Notes under the pieces: generated by a model
Seen by the model: only the letters and a program-made list of their open reading frames with translations
Told to the model about the DNA's origin: nothing
The model's database searches: none
Part shown: positions 36,392 to 48,690 of the stretch, one piece after another
Layout: the number at the start of each line of letters is the position of its first letter
Numbering within the stretch: position 1 is the first letter of the stretch
Position numbers and translations under genes: made by a program
Source: Dermatemys mawii
Lineage: Eukaryota > Chordata > Testudines > Dermatemydidae
Length of the DNA stretch: 64,000 nucleotides
Assembly: GCA_007922305.1 (NCBI GenBank)
Contig: ML677366.1
Span: 14,091,997 to 14,155,996, forward strand
Direction of reading: 5' to 3'

Positions 36392-38461
36392 ACATTCTGA
36401 CTCTAGCTAACAGCCAAAGGAAATCAGGACCTTTTATTCAGAAAACATTGCCATTGGCCCAAGAAAAATTTCTCCAGAATCAGAGATCTCACAAATCCCA
36501 GCTGATCTTGAACTGCTATGGAGAGAGAGAAGAACAGAGGTAGTTTTTCAGATTATTAGGTCCCAGACCCAGTCTGTTCAAGTCTCGATAGCCAGCACCT
36601 TGAATTGCACTCAGAAACAACTGGTAGCCAGAGGATAGCGAGGAACAGGGGTGTAATATGTGTAGCAGTTTTATGTACTCACTCACATGAATGGTGGGAC
36701 ACTATTCCACACCACCTACTGCAGTTATTTCTTTAGTGGCCTATGCTTTTTTGTTAAATGTAGCACATTATAGAATGTGTAAAGATAAATCTTGTTGGCA
36801 CTGCTGGAACAGTGATAAGAGCACAGAGAAGCCTTGTGACAACTGAAAAAAAAAAGTTCTCCAGAGCAAAGAACAATATCAAGCAAGCTTTGAACTGACA
36901 ACTTCTGCTACTGGCAACAAGCCACCACTATGTACAGACAGTAAGCAGCAGCCAATAAAATATGAGTGCATTAGAAATGCATTAAGTAAGCACAGTATCA
37001 GCAGAGCAGACTACAGTAGGCACAATTATCTTGTAATTTATTTACCTGAGGAAAGTTAAACCTGTATTCTAGGCTCGATCCTTCACCGCTCTTGACCAAG
37101 TTATAAACTCCTTTGCACCAGTGTCAAATGGGTATAAAACACTACCAAAGCGGAATGATAGCATGATATACCCCCCGGCACTGGTTTAAATGGTGACACA
37201 AGGTTTGGAGCAACAGACAGTTGGTCCCCCATATCTAGTTTACAGTGCACCCCACGTTTGCTCCACTGCCGTGTTGACTATCTGTGATGTGCACAGGTTC
37301 CCAAATCTTTCCAGCTACACCTGCAAAATCAGTGCCTGCATGCACACACACACTGTCCAAGCTGGTATGCCTGTTGCCTTTTTTTGTTTGTTGCTGGGAC
37401 TGGTTTATCCAGCATTATATCAGTGGCTTTCAAGGAACGGAGAACATCAATCATTTGTCAATTCCCTGATTGAATAAAGATAGCATGTGGCCGAAGGAGA
37501 AGAAAATAGGAAACAAAATGGTTGTAGGTGATTCCTAAGCCTTGTTTGCTATGATTTAATACGTTTTTGATAACTGACACATGCACTTTCAGAGTAACAT
37601 TTCCTTTAAAACCTTTGTACTTTCCTCAGGCACCATATATTTTTTATTTTCAAATAAAATACTGTAGATAATCAGAAAATGGCCAAGAACGCAGTTTGGA
37701 TTAACTGCTTAGTGACTGGATTGTGATTCCCTTACACATGTTAATGGCACCTGCCTCTACAATTAGATTCACTGATTAATTCAGTGAGAGTGAAGGGTTC
37801 CAAATCTGCCCCTAAATATTAGTGATAGCACCAATATGTGCTACAACTACATAATTGTTCTGTGCTGAGGTCACACCAAGCAGCATTTTGATGAGTTTGG
37901 TTTCCAAAATGAGTTTGGTTACTAAAATTTTGAGAAGTAGTCAAAGCGGGCATTGATTCTGCAATACACATGCTTCTGTCAGCACAGCTAGCATGTCAGT
38001 ATTTTCTCCAAAGATCAGAGCTAGGTAATGAATGCTTTTTTTTCCAAATCAGCCACATTTATGTTTCATATTAAAAAAAAGTCATATTTATGTTTTACAT
38101 GTAAAAAGCTTAATCTTATCAGTCATGTTTTACATCCACAGAATACAGAAAGACAACAAAGGGCAGAACTGGGGCTGCCTAGATATTTATGTTAATGTTT
38201 GGGGGAAGGGATTGCCACCAAATCTAGTGAGTTTCAGATCTCCAGGCCTGAATCAGCTCCCACCTATGCTGAGTAACTCCACTGACTTCAAAGGAATTCA
38301 ACCCATATTATACCAGTTTTGAAAGGAGGCAGCTGTGATTCACTGTACCGTTGTTGTTGCATCCACTTGCAGTTTCTAAGATGCATAAGTCCAAATAGTC
38401 GTCACTGCAAATTTTTAAAACTGGTGTAAGTTTGATCTCTTCCTAGATGAATGACCTAGCC
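36392..38461. other. Unassigned sequence
   Basis: A short 'ggctcgatccttcacc ... ataaactcctttgcaccagtgtcaaatgggtataaa' piece at 37073-37140 resembles an old repeat. No gene seen. Confidence 0.4.
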
Positions 38462-38771
38462 CAGTGGTATCCAATAGAAATTCGATGCTAGCCACACTTG
38501 TGGTTTTGAATTTTTGTTATTCACCATATTATAAAAAAAGATTTAAAAACATACTACAAACATACTACATACTACTACCATAACCCTGAAATCTGGTATA
38601 TAATTCATACTGACCATGCATCTTAACTCAGCCTCCAGATTTTACTTGGAATTTACAAAATTTACTGCAGAAAAAGTGGATTCACAGACCCATGCATTGA
38701 TCATGCGTTAGCCACAATTCAATAGCCTATTTGCCACATGTGGCTAGTGGCGAACATATTGGACACCGCTG
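38462..38771. mobile_element. hAT-type MITE with 8-bp TSD (7/8)
   Basis: Ends CAGTGGTATCCAATA and TATTGGACACCGCTG are inverted copies. The flanking octamers acctagcc (38454-38461) and atctagcc (38772-38779) differ by one transition. The subterminal 'gctagccaca' and 'tgtggctagt' also pair. The 310-bp interior is AT-rich, unlike the GC-rich MITEs in this window. Confidence 0.88.
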
Positions 38772-39471
38772 ATCTAGCCTTACAACTTTAAACTGTATTA
38801 GTCAGGAGAACTCCATGCTAAAACCTTACAGGCTAATATAAGCTCTCCCAGCACTCCACAATATTGTACACAGCCATTTATATTAAACTGCAAAACACAG
38901 GTGACTGAATGTAATTAAATCTCAAAACTGCTTCAGTGAGGGGTTGCAATGGATGGGGGTAAGAAATGTCCATTAAGCATCTTGCTATACAGCTCTACAG
39001 CTTTGTTTCTCTGTTGCCTAAATCTCCATCGCTGAGACTGCTGAATTTATCAGACTTTATGGCATGCAACGCCTTAGAAATTGGGATGAGACCTATCGGC
39101 TATTTACAACCACTATATCAGAATAATTTACACCTTTCCCCACCATCTTGGAGACATTCAAAACTCAGCCTTCCAGGTGAGACTTCACAGATTTAAAACT
39201 AGCCATACATCTGCTGACCTTTTTGACCTGTGCTTTTTGTTTCGGGGGGAAGGAAGGAACCTTGACTTATCTGATGTTAAGAAAAAGGGATTGAATTTCC
39301 AAACTCTGCTGTTAGAGATAAAAATCTTATCACACGCTTATTTTTCCTCTGCAGGCATCAGATGTCTCCTCAGATCCTCCACATTTTTCACAGTGATTAT
39401 ATACTTCTGCTTTTCTAATCTATTTCTCTCACTCTTTCCCACTCCTCCAGAGCCATAATAACCTTCTACAG

Positions 39472-39784
39472 CAGTGGTGGGCAACCTGTGGCCCACACGC
39501 AGCCCATCAGGGTAATCCGCTGGTGGGCCGCCACACAGTTTATTTACATTTGCACGGTGGCCCGCAGCTCCCAGTGGCAGCGGTTCACCGTTCCCAGCCA
39601 ATGGGAGCTGCGGAAAATGGCATGGGCTGCAGGGATGTGCTGACTGCCTCTTCCCATAGCTCCCATTGGTCGGGAACGGCGAACCATGGCCACTCAGGGC
39701 TGCAGCTGGCCTTGCAAATGTAAACAAACTCTCTGGCGGCCCACCAGCAGATTACCCTGACGGGCCACAGGTTGTCCACCACTG
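39472..39784. mobile_element. hAT-type MITE with perfect 8-bp TSD
   Basis: Ends CAGTGGTGGGCAACCTGTGG and CCACAGGTTGTCCACCACTG are inverted copies differing at one position. Both flanks are exactly ttctacag (39464-39471 and 39785-39792). The interior is GC-rich, strongly self-complementary and shares segments such as 'gtaaacaaac' and 'cccattgg' with the element at 25623-25865. The reading frames of 129, 71 and 67 codons across it are not genes. Confidence 0.93.
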
Positions 39785-40346
39785 TTCTACAGACTCTCAT
39801 GCCCAGCTCCTCTACATTTTCTTCCTAAATTGTTGCATAAGAAAGAGAATTAAAGGAAACCTGTTTTGATTTCTAATTCTTTTTAAGCAAGAAGAGTAAA
39901 CCACCACAAAACCCAGGCTCCTGCATCTATGAGTGTGTTCAGCCTGTTTTGATCCCCTGAATATGTTGGATACTGCCCTTGAGCTATGCACTGAATTCCC
40001 ATTGACATCAGCAAGAGTGTTGCAAAAAAATATTGAAACAACCCCTTCAGCGCAGACTCTGTATGCAAATACAATATGCAATGCTAGCTTCAGGCTATGT
40101 GTACACTCCTATGTACAGCCTGCCCAAGGCTTTTACCATTTCCATTTTGAGGGCTTGAGTGGTAGTGTATGGACTGTTGTTCATGTGTGAATTTCACTCA
40201 CCTTGAACAGGTGCTGTATTTGTTCTCATTGATCTCATGAATAGTGATGTAGTGATGCCAGATGATACAACTAATGTTATCAGCCAGGTATTTTTCCTCT
40301 GTTGTTTCAGGGGATTTTTTAGTAGTATTTAACTGATGATGGTGTT

Positions 40347-40465
40347 GATTCAGGAAAGCATCCCCATTCAGGACAGCATTTAAGCACTTGCTTCCTATTA
40401 AGCATGCGCTTAAATCTCATTAACTGCCTAGTAAGCATATGCTGAAGTACTTATGAATCAGGGCC
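40347..40465. repeat. Self-complementary old MITE-like repeat
   Basis: GATTCAGGAAAGCA...ATTTAAGCACTTGC at the left is complementary with mismatches to GCATATGCTGAAGTACTTATGAATC at the right. The central 'gcgcttaaatctcatt' completes the typical layout of this amniote element. Confidence 0.65.
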
Positions 40466-40979
40466 TATACCATTGTGGCCCTAGCATTTCTTTGCAACAT
40501 TCATTCTTTTAATTGCATCTTTGGACAAGTAATAAATCATCCATGGGAACCAAAGTATGTAAAATCTTTAAGTTCATTTGACTACTTTATTGCAATGGAA
40601 AAGAGATTTTCATAATGTGGGTGCATTAATATGTTCTGATTAGCTCTTAACAGTGATAGGAGTAGATAAAATAAGCCCTCTAACATACTTCAGATGTGCG
40701 CAGAAATGTGTTAAATTGGTTTAACATATTTTTTAAATGAGGCTTTTGTTGTGGGTGTGAGTGTGGGTTTTTTTAATTACATTAAAAAATTAGCTCTCTG
40801 GTTCTTCAATGGCACATTCATTTATATCACTTTATCTTCCTTGATATCTTCACTTTCTTACAGGCATTGTTTTTAAATTCCCTGCATTATTAGGATTTAA
40901 GTTGAACAACTGCTTCTTTAGTCAACCTACTGGTTTAAACTATGTAGCTTTTTTTCATGTAGCACCTTAGGTGCACATG

Positions 40980-41090
40980 TGAGTTGTCTGGACAATCTGT
41001 TTGTACAGAGCCTAGCACAATTGTCCATCACTGGGGTTCCCAAGCACTATGGCAATATTTGTAGTAATAACAATAATAATTATTTGGACC
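40980..41090 (-). repeat. L2/MIR-like interspersed repeat
   Basis: 'ctgtttgtacagagcctagcacaattg' and 'catcactggggttcccaagcactatggcaatat' are the reverse complement of the repeat found forward at 48535, 54085 and 61985. It ends in an ATAATAATTATT tail. Confidence 0.65.
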
Positions 41091-41794
41091 ATGCATACCT
41101 AAGCCATTTTTCTGATACCTGATATTTTCCGAATAGCTTGTGTTGTCATTTTAAACCACACTGAAAGTCAGGCTGACTTGAGGTTTTCCAGACATGGTTC
41201 CAATTCCTTTCCCCACTAGACACCTCCTCCAAGGCTCTGCAGTAGGACTGGGTGGAAAAAGGTAATTCTTTTTTATGGAGAATTTCAATATTTCAAGATT
41301 TGGTTCCATTTGGGTTAGGAATGAATTTAAAAAAAAATTGAAATGCTCAATGAAAGAGAATGGAGCCCTGACTCCAGGACAGTCCTCATGGTTGGCTGTC
41401 AAGGAGACAGGCAGGTGAGCTGGCAGCAATCCATACAGATTGAACTGATGATTGGGTTCCCCTGCAACGTTGGCTGAATCAGGCCTACTCTGCAAAACAT
41501 TCAATTTTTTCTGAATTGGCAAATTCTGACCAGTTCTGCTCTGCATATCCTCTCTGTACAGTAGTGTTTTCCCAACAAGTCTGCCTTATTCAGTTGATCA
41601 GTCCCAAATCTGCCTGATTGACTAACTGATACCATGGACATACACTTATTGTCCATTGTTGTGTGTTCTGAAAAGTTGAGCTCAGCTGACCAGAGACAAG
41701 GGTGTGGTTTGGGGCAGAACCAGAGGTTCACTCCATCCTTGCACTTTTTTGTACTAATTTATTTTCTAAGGCTTTCACATATGTTCTAGGGATT

Positions 41795-41890
41795 ATTTTG
41801 GGGAAGTTCTCTGGCCTGGGTTAGACAGGAGGTCAGACTAAATGATCACAATGATCCCTTTTGGCCTTGGAATCTATGAAACTATGAAAA
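41795..41890 (+). mobile_element. CR1 LINE 3' end, short
   Basis: 'gggttagacaggaggtcagactaaatgatcacaatg' type sequence followed by 'cccttttggccttggaatctatgaaactatgaa', the CR1 3' tail with terminal repeats. Confidence 0.8.
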
Positions 41891-42099
41891 CACATACATT
41901 GCACTGGGTACCATAAACAGGGACTCATTCCAAAAAGACAGACCCTCAGATCAAAGTCTATAGACAGACTAAGCTCTACTAACAATAAAGTACTGACCAA
42001 TTTGGTAGAAATGCTGTGGATTTTGTCATATGTTCCGTAACACGCACTGAAAAGCAAGGCTACTTAGCTTTCACATCAGAAGTTCCTTCCATGGTGATA

Positions 42100-42625
42100 G
42101 ATTCAGAGAATCACAGGGATTAGAAAAATGAAAGGAACAAGACCTATTATGATAGGTCACTTTGTCCAGCACAGGGTCCTTTCCTACAATATTTTTATTA
42201 TTTGCCATTATTATTTTGTTTTTGTAAGAAATACTTAGCTTAGCATTCCTTTTTCCTCTTTTGTTACAGAGAAGCCAAATATAAACTAAATAACTCTATT
42301 TTATATCATTTTCCACCATCTTCTTTTAAATATCCCCAGGGATGGCACTTTCCTGGGGAGACTATTTCACAGTTGAACAGAGCTTTTGTCCTCATATTTC
42401 CTATCAGGAAATATTCTGAACATGAATACCGTGCTCCTAGTCATTGTTCACCCAAGTGATATATATTTAGTTCATAGTCTTTTCTCATGTATCAATCCTT
42501 TTAGCCCCTAATCATTTTCACTGCTCTTTGAGTTGTCTCCAATTTGTCCAGCTCTTCCTGGTAATGAAGTGGCCTGAACTGAGTGCTGTATTCCAGACAG
42601 GCTGCCACCAAAGTAATAGCAGCAG
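42100..42625 (-). mobile_element. CR1 LINE fragment, reverse orientation
   Basis: The left edge 'atagattcagagaatcaca' is the reverse complement of the CR1 terminal octamers. Further right come 'gggagactatttcacagttg', 'ccctaatcattttcactgctctttg', 'tccaatttgtccagctcttcc' and 'gagtgctgtattccagacagg', the order of the reverse CR1 3' untranslated region. The nearby 60- and 83-codon frames are parts of this element, not genes. Confidence 0.75.
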
Positions 42626-42839
42626 GTGGATTTCCATTAACCGCTCTTCTATACAGTACTGTATTTGAATACTGTAAAAGCAAAGAGGGAAAAATCCACC
42701 AACTAACTTTAAAAATGTTATAACACTGAAAACAGACGATCTGTATGCTCTACAGTTATAGCTATACACACATAGGACAGATGTGGTTGTCCATGTTTTA
42801 GACCTGTGAAAATTAGACTCTGAATCTTTTATTAGTAGT

Positions 42840-43140
42840 ATTTGATATTTTTTTTGCGATAGCCCTAGGCCAAGATCCTGGCCCCACTGCGCTAGCTGCA
42901 GTACATAGACATAGGAAGAAAGAGTCCCAAACCCACAGAGCTTACAGTCTAAAAAGACAAGTCAGAGAAAGGGTGGGGGAAAAGGAGTTTTTTAAGTCCC
43001 TTGTGCACATGAAGACTTGAAGCACACGGAGATTCTATGTCTTTCCCATGGTCACTCAGGGTGGCTGTGGCAGAACTTAGCAGTGACCCCAGATTTCCTG
43101 AGTCTCCTGAGTCAGTGCCTTAACCACAAGACCATCCTTT
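42840..43140. repeat. Composite old SINE/L2-like repeat
   Basis: The left part 'gcgatagccctaggccaagatcctggccccactgcgctag' matches the repeat at 48535 and 61985. The right part 'cccatggtcactcagggtgg...cctgagtcagtgccttaaccacaagaccatcc' is the reverse complement of a tRNA-derived SINE head. They read as one old element of about 300 bp. Confidence 0.6.
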
Positions 43141-43454
43141 CTCTCTGTTAATTGCATTGTGCTTGGTGGTTCCACACTGGAACAAAATGCAGCTAAACAC
43201 ACAGAGTGATATTCTGCCTGCCCCTGATGTGAGTGAACAGTGAAGGGACGGCATAAAGGGCTCCCCCTCCCATCACACACAGCCTGCACAAGAGCCAGGC
43301 TGAATGGGAATCCGTGTGCTCCCAGGAGAGTGGGGAAGGCTCCCTCCCTACTTCCCAGGGCACATACAGCAAATATAGTTCAGACAGATCCAGCCAGCTT
43401 GGGGCGAGGAGGAAGCCAAGTTCTGTACAACTGTTGAAAAGTGCTTAGTTTTAG

Positions 43455-43640
43455 AGAGGGGGCTAGAGGAGGGCACCAGGAAGTCTGGCTTCCATTCCTG
43501 ACTCTGCCACTGGTATACTATGTGACTTTGGGCAAATCAACTGACTTCTTTGGGGCTCATTCTAGGTATGTATATAGTGGGGGTGACAATACCTATCTCA
43601 CAGAGTTGTTGTGGGGCTGGGGCCTGGATCCTACTGCCAA
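43455..43640 (+). repeat. MIR-type SINE
   Basis: 'ggcttccattcctgactctgccactgg' (B box and following), 'tgtgactttgggcaaatcaactgacttctttgggg' (core), and 'gggtgacaatacctatctcacagagttgttgtgggg' are the MIR landmarks in forward order. Confidence 0.8.
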
Positions 43641-46600
43641 TGGGAGCTTTGCCTTTGACCCCAATGGGAATAGTATCAAACACTCAATTAGGTCAAATGC
43701 GCTGAGATCCTCTATAAGTGCAAACTCTTGCCCTGAAAATACATGGCAAAGCACTTGACTAAGCCAAAATCCTGTTTTCTGTTTGTATGGTGTCAATGTG
43801 CATTCGAAACAGAGATGGGAGCCATTCTGGGAAATTCAAATCCAGGGTAGGATTTCAAACCCTCCAAAGTTTGGTGTTCCGGATTGACCCTTTCAGAGGA
43901 AGGGGCACCTGCAAAATTCAGCTCCAGATTTTACTTTGGTTCTATGGATCTGGATCCTCTTTTGGATCAAACGCTTCCCTTGCAGCCACTTCCATTCAGT
44001 GACCAGGTCTTGACGTTTAGTTCAAACCTAGCTCTGCACTTAAATCATTTGTTTATCCATTTTTATGATACAGCCATCACATAAGTATAGCACCAAGTTC
44101 TCCGTATGGCCATCTGGGGACTTGGTAGCCAGCCTAACAGCCTTGTTATTTTGGTGTTAAATAGAGCAGTAACAATAGAGTGAAAACAAAATCCAAACAA
44201 AAACACCATAACAGGATTTTGGGAAATCATTTCCTTGCATTAGGTAATTGATTCATAATGTGCAACGGAGCCAAAGACAAAGGCTTAATGTGTCTCGCTC
44301 TTTATCACAACAGTAACCTAGACACCGAAAAGAGATATTAGAAAAACTGGATCAATTCAAATAGAAATGGCAGGTTCATTTAAAAATATTTGGCCGGGTG
44401 GATTTAAAATATAATGCCATATGTAGTATTTCTCCAAATCAACAACATGTGCTGTGTAAAACGCTGGTCCCACATCAATAACATCTGCTGATTCTGCTTT
44501 CTGAGCAGAGTAATCAATCCTTCCCAGCAGGCTGCGGGGCAGAAAAGTAAGATTGCAAACTGAGACTGCCATCTGTATTCCACCTGCCCGAACCCCAAAT
44601 TTGGCAGTGCTCACCCCAAGAGCCAGGTCAGTCCATTCCTCAAGGCTTTGTGACTTCAAAAGGTGTGCAATTTTTCAATATAAAGGATATGCAAATAGCA
44701 TCATCAGTAAACTCCTGTAATGGTGCTAAACTAGCTATTTACATTTTGCCGCCTGCCAGCATTGAATAGAAATATTATGTTCCTGAGAGCAGCTTGGTAA
44801 TTCACTGCTTGATAGGTTTGCCTTGCATGTAATTGTAAACTCAAACTGCAAACTACGGAACAGGGTAGCAGCAAAGAAGCTAGGGTTACTGGCAGCATAT
44901 GTAAATTAAGTTTGATTCAGACGATGTTTTGGAAATACAGTCAGGCCTGTCTAATCCTCCTTGAGTTTGTCTACAATACATTTGCAGACCTGGAAGAGTT
45001 AAATTATAACCATTTGAAAAAAAGTTTTTGTTACTGACTAGGTGATAGCTACAAGGGTATTTTAAATTAATTTTCATCATGGGGCCAAATCATGCAGTCC
45101 TTGCTTCATTTTTACACAGTCCTTATCCTGAATATAGAGTTTAGAATTTGGTCCATGATTTGGATGAAACCAGATGTGACTATAATAGAAATCTTTGACT
45201 ATTCTGTTTTGTGCAACTATTGAAATTCATTGAGATTATGGGAATAGCCACAAATGTTGGACTTATCTGATCAACAGAGTATACATATCAGCTACAGAGA
45301 GATTAATGCCTAATCACCCATCTTCCCCACCACTATTTTTATAAAACATTTCCATTACATCAGCCCTTTCAGGCCACAATCAGGACCAGGGGTTCATTTC
45401 CCCTGCCCCCAGATGCTTAGTTCCAATCTAAGGTCCTGATCCTTCAAATACAAACATTCATAACTTTACACAGGTGAGTAGTCCCATTGAATTCTGTGGG
45501 ATTACTCATTTAGGCAGGATCAAGGCCTGCCTAAAAGTTCACCAATGTTTGCTGCATAAATTGATAGGTTAAAGACAATTTAATTAATTATCAAAAGTGG
45601 GTGAAATTGGGGCTGGTGCGGAATTTCCTGCTGACACATTCATGTTTACATTGGTAAGATTCACATTCTCTTCTTGAAATGGAAATTCAGGGTAGACTTG
45701 CTGTCAGTTACAGAGGTTTCGTGAAATGAGGCCTTTCAGAATCGGTGAGAAAATGTAGACATTGCAATGAAAAATGGGGAGGAGGAAATGGTTCCCTATC
45801 AGCTCTTCTTGATTTCCTTTTCCCCAGCAGAGCCAGCTTTGTGAGCTGGCAAAAAAATAGAGGGGGCTTTTGCGAAAGTGCAAAGGAACATTCCTTCTTG
45901 CTAAAAAGAAATGGCCTTTCACCACGGTGAAAATACACATTTGGCAAAACACATTTTTGGGGGTGCTTTTCACAGATCCAGCAAAAAAGGGACATTCCCC
46001 TCCCCTCACTTTCAGTAGACATGGGATCTTTTATTCTCATTCCAGAGGAAGAAACTGTTCCCTTCCCACAGTCATTATTCTCTGTTTTCAATGCTGAGAA
46101 TTGAACAATTGTTTTAAGTTGAATATTACCTATGGAACAGGGCATTTTCTTAATGCTCTGACCTACTTCAGTCCTGAGCAGGAAGAGGTGATTTCTCAGC
46201 GTAGTGTTGCTATGAGTTGCCCTATACTGTACGACTGAAAAATGCAGCCCAGCAACTGCATATAATAGAACGCAATACCGGCTCCTGTCCAACAGACCAA
46301 CTGCCCTATCACAACCAACTGTTCTCATTGATAGAAACATGAAATGGAAAGTATCCCCCACATGAGAAGACTTGGGAAGCAGCAAGCACAGCAGATAGCT
46401 GAGTGTTCAGAACAGCACTGAATTGTTCTGCATATCTCTGGTAGCAGCATCTCAGCAGTAATGTATTTGGGGATTCAGACACATGTCCAAAGCTACAAAA
46501 TATGCACAACCTTTAACAGTCGTGCTGTAGAAGGATGGACCTTTTCAGCTTAGGAGTGGGGTGGGAAATCAAGCTAGATATATTTTCATTTGTCAAAGAA

Positions 46601-48116
46601 CTTGGGGGGGGGGGGAGAAGGAGGAGGAAGGCATATGAAGTATGTATTCCAGTCCTTTGTGTAGTATATTACAAAGGCAGTCTATTTTTGTTCTGCCATT
46701 ATGCCATGGGTAATTCATCTCCTTGTAACAACAAAACAATAAGGAAAAAATTGGACCTTTTCCTGTGAATCAACTCCAGTACTTTTGCGAAGCTTGTACC
46801 TACTTTCATAAGAGCCTTATGCAAGCCCATATTTTCCTTTAGGAACCTGGCAGTAAAGAGACAAGGTACTCTTGAATATAGAATGCAAAATACAGTGACA
46901 CAGGACAGCTGAACAGGTCTTGATAATAGTCAGCCTGAATTAACATCTGAACCTCAATGGAAATCAATGTGAGCTCTGGAAAAGTTAAAAAAATCTTTTA
47001 AAACAAATATATTAAAACAAAATCACTTTTGCTGCCTATTTGCCTCCTTTAATTTCTTCAGTACAAAAATGCAATGTTCATTTTTATTTTGATCATCTAA
47101 GTACATTCTGGCTATGGGAGGTCTCCATGTAATTCAGAGGAAAGGCCAAAATTTTGAAGGAGAGAAGAGAAATCAGCCAAAGTAGTAAAGAGAACAAGAT
47201 CTGTGATGATCAAGGATGACTACGATAAAAATGTATGTCATATACAGACCTCATTATTGATTAGAAGTCCTAGCATTTGCTTGCAAATTGTGATATATGC
47301 CCCGGTGGTCAAATGGATAAGACCACAAGTCTATTCTGTACATCCTAATCAGGATGGTCTGCAGCCATATAGAAAAGAAATTATATTTTGCCCTGTGTCA
47401 TGCACAAGGTCATGGCAAGAGTCAGTTCCAGACCAGAGACTCAAACCCAAATCTCTTGCCTCTCTGTTTTTTGTGCTAATCAATACTTTCTCCCAAATAA
47501 GCAGGCACCTTACTACAAGAATCAGAAACATTATTCCCATACTATTTCTGTCCCAGAGCAAACCAGAGAGTACCACAAATGTCACAAGGAAACCTAATCT
47601 CATAAGACTTCCAGCCTAATTTCCAGATGAAGAGCAATGAATTAATACAGATAAGCTTTGGTTTCTACTCTTAGCCAAAGAGGAATGTCAGACCTTTAGA
47701 GGTTTGTCCGTCACACATAATGACTTATTGTTATTGCAGGTAGCTGCTTCATTGTATAATGAGGTACCGTTATTGTTCTTGCAGGTAGCTATTGTTCATT
47801 CTGTAAGTTCTACAACATGCTATCCTGACCAAGATACTGTGGATATTGGAAGACATTGATTAGTCCTATAGTGCTGCAATTGCTTATATGCACCAAGGTG
47901 ACTAACAAAAGACTTCCTAGTAAATTGTGAAAAAGGTTAAAATAATAGTGAGAGAATATATTGGGAGTTGAGAAGGTAGATTGGCAGGCACCCTGCAGGG
48001 GTTTCACCTTCCTTTGCAGTGTGGGGCACTGGTCACTTGCTACTTTGAACTAGAGTAAATGGTGGAGTTTCTGTAATTTGAAATCTGTAAATCAAGACCT
48101 GAGGACTTTAATAATT
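43641..48116. other. Largely unassigned AT-rich sequence
   Basis: Holds a palindromic repeat (45431-45528), a G12 run (46604-46615) and a small MIR head at about 47300-47345 ('ggtggtcaaatggataagaccac'). A 225-codon frame on the minus strand (45708-46385) is long for chance but has no recognisable domain; see findings. Confidence 0.4.
45431..45528. repeat. Self-complementary old MITE-like repeat
   Basis: AGGTCCTGATCCT at the left and AGGATCAAGGCCT at the right are diverged inverted copies, with 'gtgagtagtcccattgaattctgtgggattactc' in the centre, itself self-complementary around 'cccattgaattctgtggg'. Confidence 0.7.
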
Positions 48117-48235
48117 CAGCCAGAGGTTATGGGTCTGTTGCACGAGTGGGCGAGTGAGAGGTTCTGTGGCCTATGGTGCAGACTGGATGATCATGATGGT
48201 CTTTTCTGGCTTTAAAGTCTCTCTCACTTTTTTAC
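48117..48235 (+). mobile_element. CR1 LINE 3' fragment
   Basis: 'cagccagaggttatgggtc', 'tgagaggttctgtggcc' and 'gcagactggatgatcatgatggtcttttctgg' are CR1 3' landmarks in forward orientation. Confidence 0.75.
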
Positions 48236-48534
48236 GTTCCCCCATTTGTTCCATTAGGAAAAGGGGAGAGAAGAGAGAGAAAACCCTGAACTTTTCAAAC
48301 AAATATCTGCAAAACCAACATGTTCCTTTTGTTTCAGGAAAAAAAATTGTTTTGAATTTTTTCACTAAAAAAACAAACAAAAAAGTGAAACATTTCAAAC
48401 AAAATGGAAACTGTTAATTTCCTTTCTAAATGTTTTGTGTGGAAAAAAAGGTCAACCCCCTGTTAATACAACTAACTTCAGAAAGGAAGACGGACTCTGA
48501 CCCTGCAATGGTGCTTTGAAGAACTTTAACTATA

Positions 48535-48690
48535 TTATTCTTATTTACTATTTGTTTTGTCATAGCGCCTTGGAGCCCCAGCCATGGACCAGAACCCCAC
48601 TGTGCTAGGTGCTGTGCAAAAACAGAGAACAAAAAGACAGTCCCTGTCCCAATTAGCTTGCAATCTAAGCATAGGACAAGAGCCAATAGT
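48535..48690 (+). repeat. L2/MIR-like interspersed repeat
   Basis: 'tcatagcgccttggagcccc', 'catggaccagaaccccactgtgctagg', 'gtgcaaaaacagag' and 'gcttgcaatctaagcatagg'. Same family as 61985-62125, and its closest relative in the window. Confidence 0.75.

Larger units (their letters stand above)
39785..41794. other. Unassigned with two old repeats
   Basis: Contains the palindromic repeat at 40347-40465 and the L2/MIR-like fragment at 40980-41090, listed separately. An A/T-rich 'ggtggaaaaaggtaatt...ttgaaatgctcaatg' piece at 41247-41352 resembles AT-rich patches at 48290-48420 and 62640-62785. Confidence 0.4.

Noticed and set aside
39338..39727. 129-codon minus-strand frame
   Set aside because: Most of it lies in the hAT MITE at 39472-39784, with the remainder in unrelated flank.
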